A stretch of DNA of 49,572 nucleotides from Bacillota bacterium. GTDB lineage: Bacteria; Bacillota; Clostridia; Christensenellales; SZUA-584. The position numbers were made by a program, and so were the translations under genes. Positions within the stretch are counted from its first letter, which is position 1. Each line of letters starts with the position of its first letter. The stretch lies in contig JAEZHF010000096.1 in the NCBI GenBank assembly GCA_023416745.1, positions 1 through 49,572 of the forward strand, written 5' to 3'. Below, piece by piece: positions 46,831-49,572 of this stretch. The notes beneath the pieces are model-generated. The model made no database searches. It was not told where the DNA came from and saw only the letters and a list, made by a program, of their open reading frames with translations.

Positions 46831-47352
46831 TTATAATCCCGTCAGAAAAGCGCCCGAAAATACTAGAGCGACAAAGTTGAGAAAGAGGTATGCGCGAAGG
46901 GTCCACAAGTCAAAACGGAAACGTTCGAGCGGCACAGGACCGCTGACAAGAGCCTGAGTGTCTTCCGGAAGCGACCCTCCGTGGTACGACGCCAGCAACT
47001 CGCAGGCCTGTTCAAACATGCTTTGGGGGATGTATACGTTGACGCCCATGAAACTGCGGCCATGAATAATGGTCAGATACTGGCTGATGTCTTCGGCGAG
47101 AACGCGGCAGGGGATATCCTGCTGCGCCAGCGCAGATTTGATATAGGCCAGTTCCACAGCATCATTAACGTTCGCGAGGAACCTTTCGCCGGGACAGCGC
47201 TCTGCTGCGGCAGTGGGTTGATTGCGGCTCTTCTTATTCTTGGAACTCTCCGGTCTGGCGGTACGCGCATCGGGAACAAGCGCCGTCCCGCAGTCGCTGC
47301 AAATGGAATAATCATCTCGGTACTCAACGTGGCATTTGGGGCAAAGAGGCAT
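46831..47352 (-). CDS. Zinc-ribbon plus DUF2007-type protein with C-terminal helices
   Basis: A 173-residue protein in three parts. A zinc ribbon at the start, MPLCPKCHVEYRDDYSICSDCG, has two C-x2-C pairs. A basic, disordered linker follows. Then a DUF2007-like domain (about 58-125): FLANVNDAVELAYIKSALAQQDIPCRVL, with MGVNVYIPQSMFEQACELLAS, as in proteins described as putative signal transducers. The end has one or two hydrophobic segments (LWTLRAYLFLNFVALVF). ATG 47352 is set by AAAGGAACGG; earlier in-frame codons have no site. Role unknown; the zinc ribbon with DUF2007 is common in Firmicutes. Confidence 0.8.
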   Translation of the reverse strand: MPLCPKCHVEYRDDYSICSDCGTALVPDARTARPESSKNKKSRNQPTAAAERCPGERFLANVNDAVELAYIKSALAQQDIPCRVLAEDISQYLTIIHGRSFMGVNVYIPQSMFEQACELLASYHGGSLPEDTQALVSGPVPLERFRFDLWTLRAYLFLNFVALVFSGAFLTGL

Positions 47353-47416
47353 TGCGTCCGTTCCTTTGCATTTTATATGCATCATTATTGAAAGTATCCA
47401 AGAAGAATATACCACG

Positions 47417-48145
47417 CTATGCCATGTTATGAAACAGATTCTTCGTACTAAAGCTGTGGCAGCAGACAAGGCCGTGTTGAGACAACGATCGACTGCCTGC
47501 TGCCTGTTCTAACTGGGAATCCGTCAGGCACTTGCGGTAGAGCTCGCCCGCTTTGGACCAGTCCGCAACGTTGAACCAGTCGTCGATGTACTTTGCGCGT
47601 TCGTTGTAGTGCTTCAGGTAATACGCGTGTTCCCAGACGTCGATGGTCACGATGGGGCACAGGCCTTTGGCCACAGGCGTATTCTGGTTGGCGAGTCTGA
47701 CGATCTTGAGGTTTCCGGCCCGGTCGATAACCAGCCAAGCATAGCCCGAGCCGAACACCGCCAGCGCCGCATCCTTAAACGCCTTGTAGAACGCATCCGT
47801 CGAGCCAAAGCTTTCCACGACGGCGTTATACAGCGCGCCCGCCCGGTTGCGCGTGTCCGAGCTGCTCATGCCGTTGAAGTAGAATATGTGATTGTACACA
47901 CCGCCGCCGTTGTTGACGACAGCAGTCTGGATGGCGGTAGGCAGACGATCGGCGTTAACCAGCAGCTGCTCCAGCGGCCAGTTGTGCAGCGCGGGGTAGT
48001 CTGCTAATGCCTTGTTGAGGTTGTCGACATACGTTTGCAGATGCCTATCATGGTGCAGGTGCATCGTCAGCGTGTCTATGTACGGCTCAAGCGCGTCGTA
48101 GGCGTACGGCAGCGGCGGGTTCTTAAACGGGTAATGTTCGTTCAT
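47417..48145 (-). CDS. sodA: Fe/Mn superoxide dismutase
   Basis: A 242-residue superoxide dismutase of the Fe/Mn family, which turns superoxide into peroxide and oxygen. The front FKNPPLPYAYDALEPYIDT and MHLHHDRHLQTYVDNLNKAL carry the first metal His (H31); VYNHIFYFNGM the second; and DVWEHAYYLKHYNERAKYIDDW the Asp and third His. The end runs about 30 residues past the usual stop, with Cys and Ser-rich sequence. The Gly-Gly loop (VFGSGYAWLV) is normal. Fe or Mn choice cannot be told. AAGGAG lies seven bases before ATG 48145. With katE it forms the oxidative-stress set in this window. Confidence 0.93.
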   Translation of the reverse strand: MNEHYPFKNPPLPYAYDALEPYIDTLTMHLHHDRHLQTYVDNLNKALADYPALHNWPLEQLLVNADRLPTAIQTAVVNNGGGVYNHIFYFNGMSSSDTRNRAGALYNAVVESFGSTDAFYKAFKDAALAVFGSGYAWLVIDRAGNLKIVRLANQNTPVAKGLCPIVTIDVWEHAYYLKHYNERAKYIDDWFNVADWSKAGELYRKCLTDSQLEQAAGSRSLSQHGLVCCHSFSTKNLFHNMA

Positions 48146-48255
48146 GGCTCATCTCCTTAAAAAGGTATCGTTACAGTTTATGCGCGGAGCGGGATTAAAG
48201 TGACACGAACGGGTGCGGCGTGATAGAATAAGCACAAAGAGATGAGGAGCGGCGG

Positions 48256-48705
48256 ATGGAGATTATCAAGGTCACAGGAGACAAGAAGGAGTACATGGGG
48301 CTGCTGCTGTTGGCTGATGAGCAGGAAGATATGATCGACCGATACATTGAGCGGGGAGATATGTACGTGCTGATCGACGGCGGAGTGAAGGCCGAGTGCG
48401 TGGTAACAAAGGAAGAGCCAGGCGTCTACGAGCTAAAAAATATTGCGGTGGAGCCGGACTGTCAGGGCAGGGGCTATGGGCACATGCTGATCGATTTCAT
48501 ATTATCCCAATACCCCGACTGCGAAACGCTGCTCGTGGGCACGGGTGACTGCCCCGGAATACTGAGGTTTTACCGCCGCTGCGGCTTTATCGAGAGCCAC
48601 CGTATCCCTAACTTCTTCACCGACAACTATGATCATCCAATCATCGAGGACGGCAAACAGCTGGTGGATATGGTATACCTCAAGCGGGTGCGGACGCACG
48701 AATAG
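48256..48705 (+). CDS. GNAT family N-acetyltransferase
   Basis: A 149-residue acetyltransferase of the GNAT superfamily, using acetyl-CoA. The acetyl-CoA binding motif is clear: LKNIAVEPDCQGRGYGHMLIDF (Arg/Gln-x-x-Gly-x-Gly/Ala block QGRGYG at about residues 74-79), followed by the C-terminal strand LLVGTGD and the FYRRCGF motif at about 106-112. Substrate (small molecule or protein) unknown. ATG 48256 follows GATGAGGAGCGGCGG. It stands alone, with a promoter for the next gene downstream of its stop. Confidence 0.87.
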   Translation: MEIIKVTGDKKEYMGLLLLADEQEDMIDRYIERGDMYVLIDGGVKAECVVTKEEPGVYELKNIAVEPDCQGRGYGHMLIDFILSQYPDCETLLVGTGDCPGILRFYRRCGFIESHRIPNFFTDNYDHPIIEDGKQLVDMVYLKRVRTHE

Positions 48706-48729
48706 GCGTCGCTTCTTTTGGTGCAGGGC

Positions 48730-48758
48730 TTGATCGTTGCTGCTGGCCGGGTTATGAT
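48730..48758 (+). promoter_or_regulatory. Promoter of the YczE-like gene
   Basis: TTGATC (48730-48735), 17-base spacer, TATGAT (48753-48758, five of six bases). It starts a leader that runs through a terminator hairpin before the gene at 48827. Confidence 0.5.
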
Positions 48759-48773
48759 AGGGACATCATGAAT

Positions 48774-48812
48774 CTTTTCCTGTTTCTGTACCAAACAGGG
48801 GAAGGTTTTTTT
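48774..48812 (+). terminator. Leader terminator (possible attenuator)
   Basis: CTTTTCCTGTTT (48774-48785) pairs with AAACAGGGGAAG (48793-48804, two G-U) across seven bases, followed by seven T. It lies between the promoter at 48730 and the ribosome site GGGGG, so transcription into 48827 would need read-through or antitermination. Confidence 0.6.
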
Positions 48813-48826
48813 ATTGGGGGCACATA

Positions 48827-49510
48827 ATGAAAAAGCGAAGGTTCTATACGGAGCTGGCCTATGTACTGGGCATCGTCGGTTTGGCGCTGGGCACGGCGCT
48901 GATGGAGCTGGCGGACTTCGGGCTGTCCATGGTGGTGGCTCCGGCGTATCTGGTCTATCTCAAGCTGTCGCAAATCTGGGGCTTTGTGACGTTCGGCATG
49001 GCGGAGTACACGCTGCAGGCCTGTTTGCTGCTTGTTATGGCACTGGTGCTGCGCCGGTTCCGCGTCTCCTACCTGTTCTCCTTCGTTACGGCGGTGATAT
49101 ACGGCTTTGCGCTGGACGGGTGCATGACGCTGGTCGCGCTGATCGGCGGCGACACCTTCGCGGGGCGGATCGGTTTCTACGTGACGGGGCTGCTGCTGTG
49201 TGCGGCGGGCGTGGCTCTAGTTTTCCGTACGTACATCGCGCCGGAGGTGTACGAGCTGTTCGTCAAAAAGGTGTCCGCCAAGCTGAACCGCAATATCAGC
49301 CATTTCAAGATTATGTACGACTGCGTCAGCTGTCTGATCGCCGTCATCCTCTCATTCGTTTTCTTCGGCTGGTGGCATTTCGAGGGAGTGAAGCTGGGCA
49401 CCGTGGTCTGTGCGCTGGTCAACGGTTGGCTGATCGGCTGGATAGGCCGCTGGCTGGACAGCCGCCTTGAATACGCCGACGCGCTGCCGCTCCGCCGCTG
49501 GTTTGAGTGA
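48827..49510 (+). CDS. YczE/YyaS/YitT-like membrane protein (DUF6198 type)
   Basis: A 227-residue membrane protein with five or six helices, of the YczE/YyaS/YitT-like group (DUF6198). Marks: LAYVLGIVGLALGTALMELADFGLSMVVAP at the start, TFGMAEYTLQACLLLV, YLFSFVTAVIYGFALDG, and a Gly-Gly loop GGDTFAGR. The tail after residue 165 has two further helices and ends NGWLIGWIGRWLD. Members are unknown transporters or channels. GGGGG lies six bases before the ATG, placed just after the attenuator's T-run. Full length is within the window; only 62 bases remain after its stop. Confidence 0.8.
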   Translation: MKKRRFYTELAYVLGIVGLALGTALMELADFGLSMVVAPAYLVYLKLSQIWGFVTFGMAEYTLQACLLLVMALVLRRFRVSYLFSFVTAVIYGFALDGCMTLVALIGGDTFAGRIGFYVTGLLLCAAGVALVFRTYIAPEVYELFVKKVSAKLNRNISHFKIMYDCVSCLIAVILSFVFFGWWHFEGVKLGTVVCALVNGWLIGWIGRWLDSRLEYADALPLRRWFE

Positions 49511-49539
49511 GTTGCTTGGTTGCAGTGCTGCATGTTTGG

Positions 49540-49572
49540 AAGGGCTTAAGGTCGTGGGGCGCAGCCCCACAC
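49540..49572. repeat. Dispersed hairpin element, copy 2 (runs to window end)
   Basis: AAGGGCTTAAGGTC (49540-49553) leads into GTGGGGC-gca-GCCCCAC (49554-49570), a perfect 7-bp stem. It matches the element at 29038-29073 in layout, with compensatory stem changes. The window ends here, so its full extent is unknown. Confidence 0.6.

Overview
The window looks like chromosome from a spore-forming, GC-rich member of the Clostridia. Reasons: a gene for an alpha/beta-type small acid-soluble spore protein (37988-38197), two promoters that fit the sigma-K pattern (upstream of a DUF6143 gene and of an Asn/Pro-rich repeat protein), Gram-positive Shine-Dalgarno sites at almost every start, lipoproteins with Thr-Pro-Glu-Pro linkers, and several protein families found mainly in Firmicutes (CBO0543, DUF2284, DUF6143, YkvI, DUF3267). 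I cannot name the family or genus. A large KatE-type catalase and a superoxide dismutase suggest the organism meets oxygen. I saw no tRNA, rRNA, CRISPR array, transposase, integrase or prophage gene.

Layout. 1-5.6 kb: a small unknown gene, a YdcF-family protein, an EamA exporter with a possible 26-residue peptide gene behind it, two tandem phosphodiester-glycosidase lipoproteins that share even their promoter layout, and a YfcE-type phosphoesterase. 5.6-11.15 kb: nine minus-strand genes in a row, six encoding CBO0543-type or CBO0543-like membrane proteins; this is the strongest candidate for an undescribed membrane system. 11.4-17.5 kb: proline symporter PutP, DUF2284, acyltransferase, zinc-ribbon protein, repeat protein and YkvI. 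17.6-28.2 kb: mostly plus-strand metabolic and unknown genes, including a cupin-glyoxalase fusion, an arginase-like protein, a DUF2569-methyltransferase fusion, an isochorismatase-like hydrolase, a flavodoxin-type reductase and a histidine phosphatase.

28.3-33.6 kb: a TetR regulator with its operator, an FAD oxidoreductase of the phytoene-desaturase type, an AT-rich stretch with a broken membrane gene, and katE. 33.8-38.2 kb: small accessory genes, several apparently broken by single-base indels, plus the spore protein. 38.4-41.5 kb: a PadR regulator co-transcribed with two half-size COG0701-type permeases, then a minus-strand pair joining a polynucleotide-kinase-like P-loop protein to a Thg1-like 3'-5' nucleotidyltransferase (a likely RNA end-repair pair). 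41.5-49.5 kb: C39-like peptidase, TspO-like protein, SDR, RarD, SIMPL protein with two operators, DUF6143, zinc-ribbon/DUF2007, sodA, a GNAT and a YczE-like membrane protein behind an apparent attenuator.

Two general features stand out. First, six reading frames (22722, 30910-31270, 34528, 34871-35259, 37484-37920, 45003) become paralogue-like or continuous if one base is added or removed, while the roughly 30 kb of conserved genes are intact; this points to decay of dispensable genes, though assembly error must be excluded. Second, a short hairpin element with compensatory stem changes occurs at about 29.04 kb and at the very end of the window. All assignments come from reading the sequence and recalling families; no search was run.
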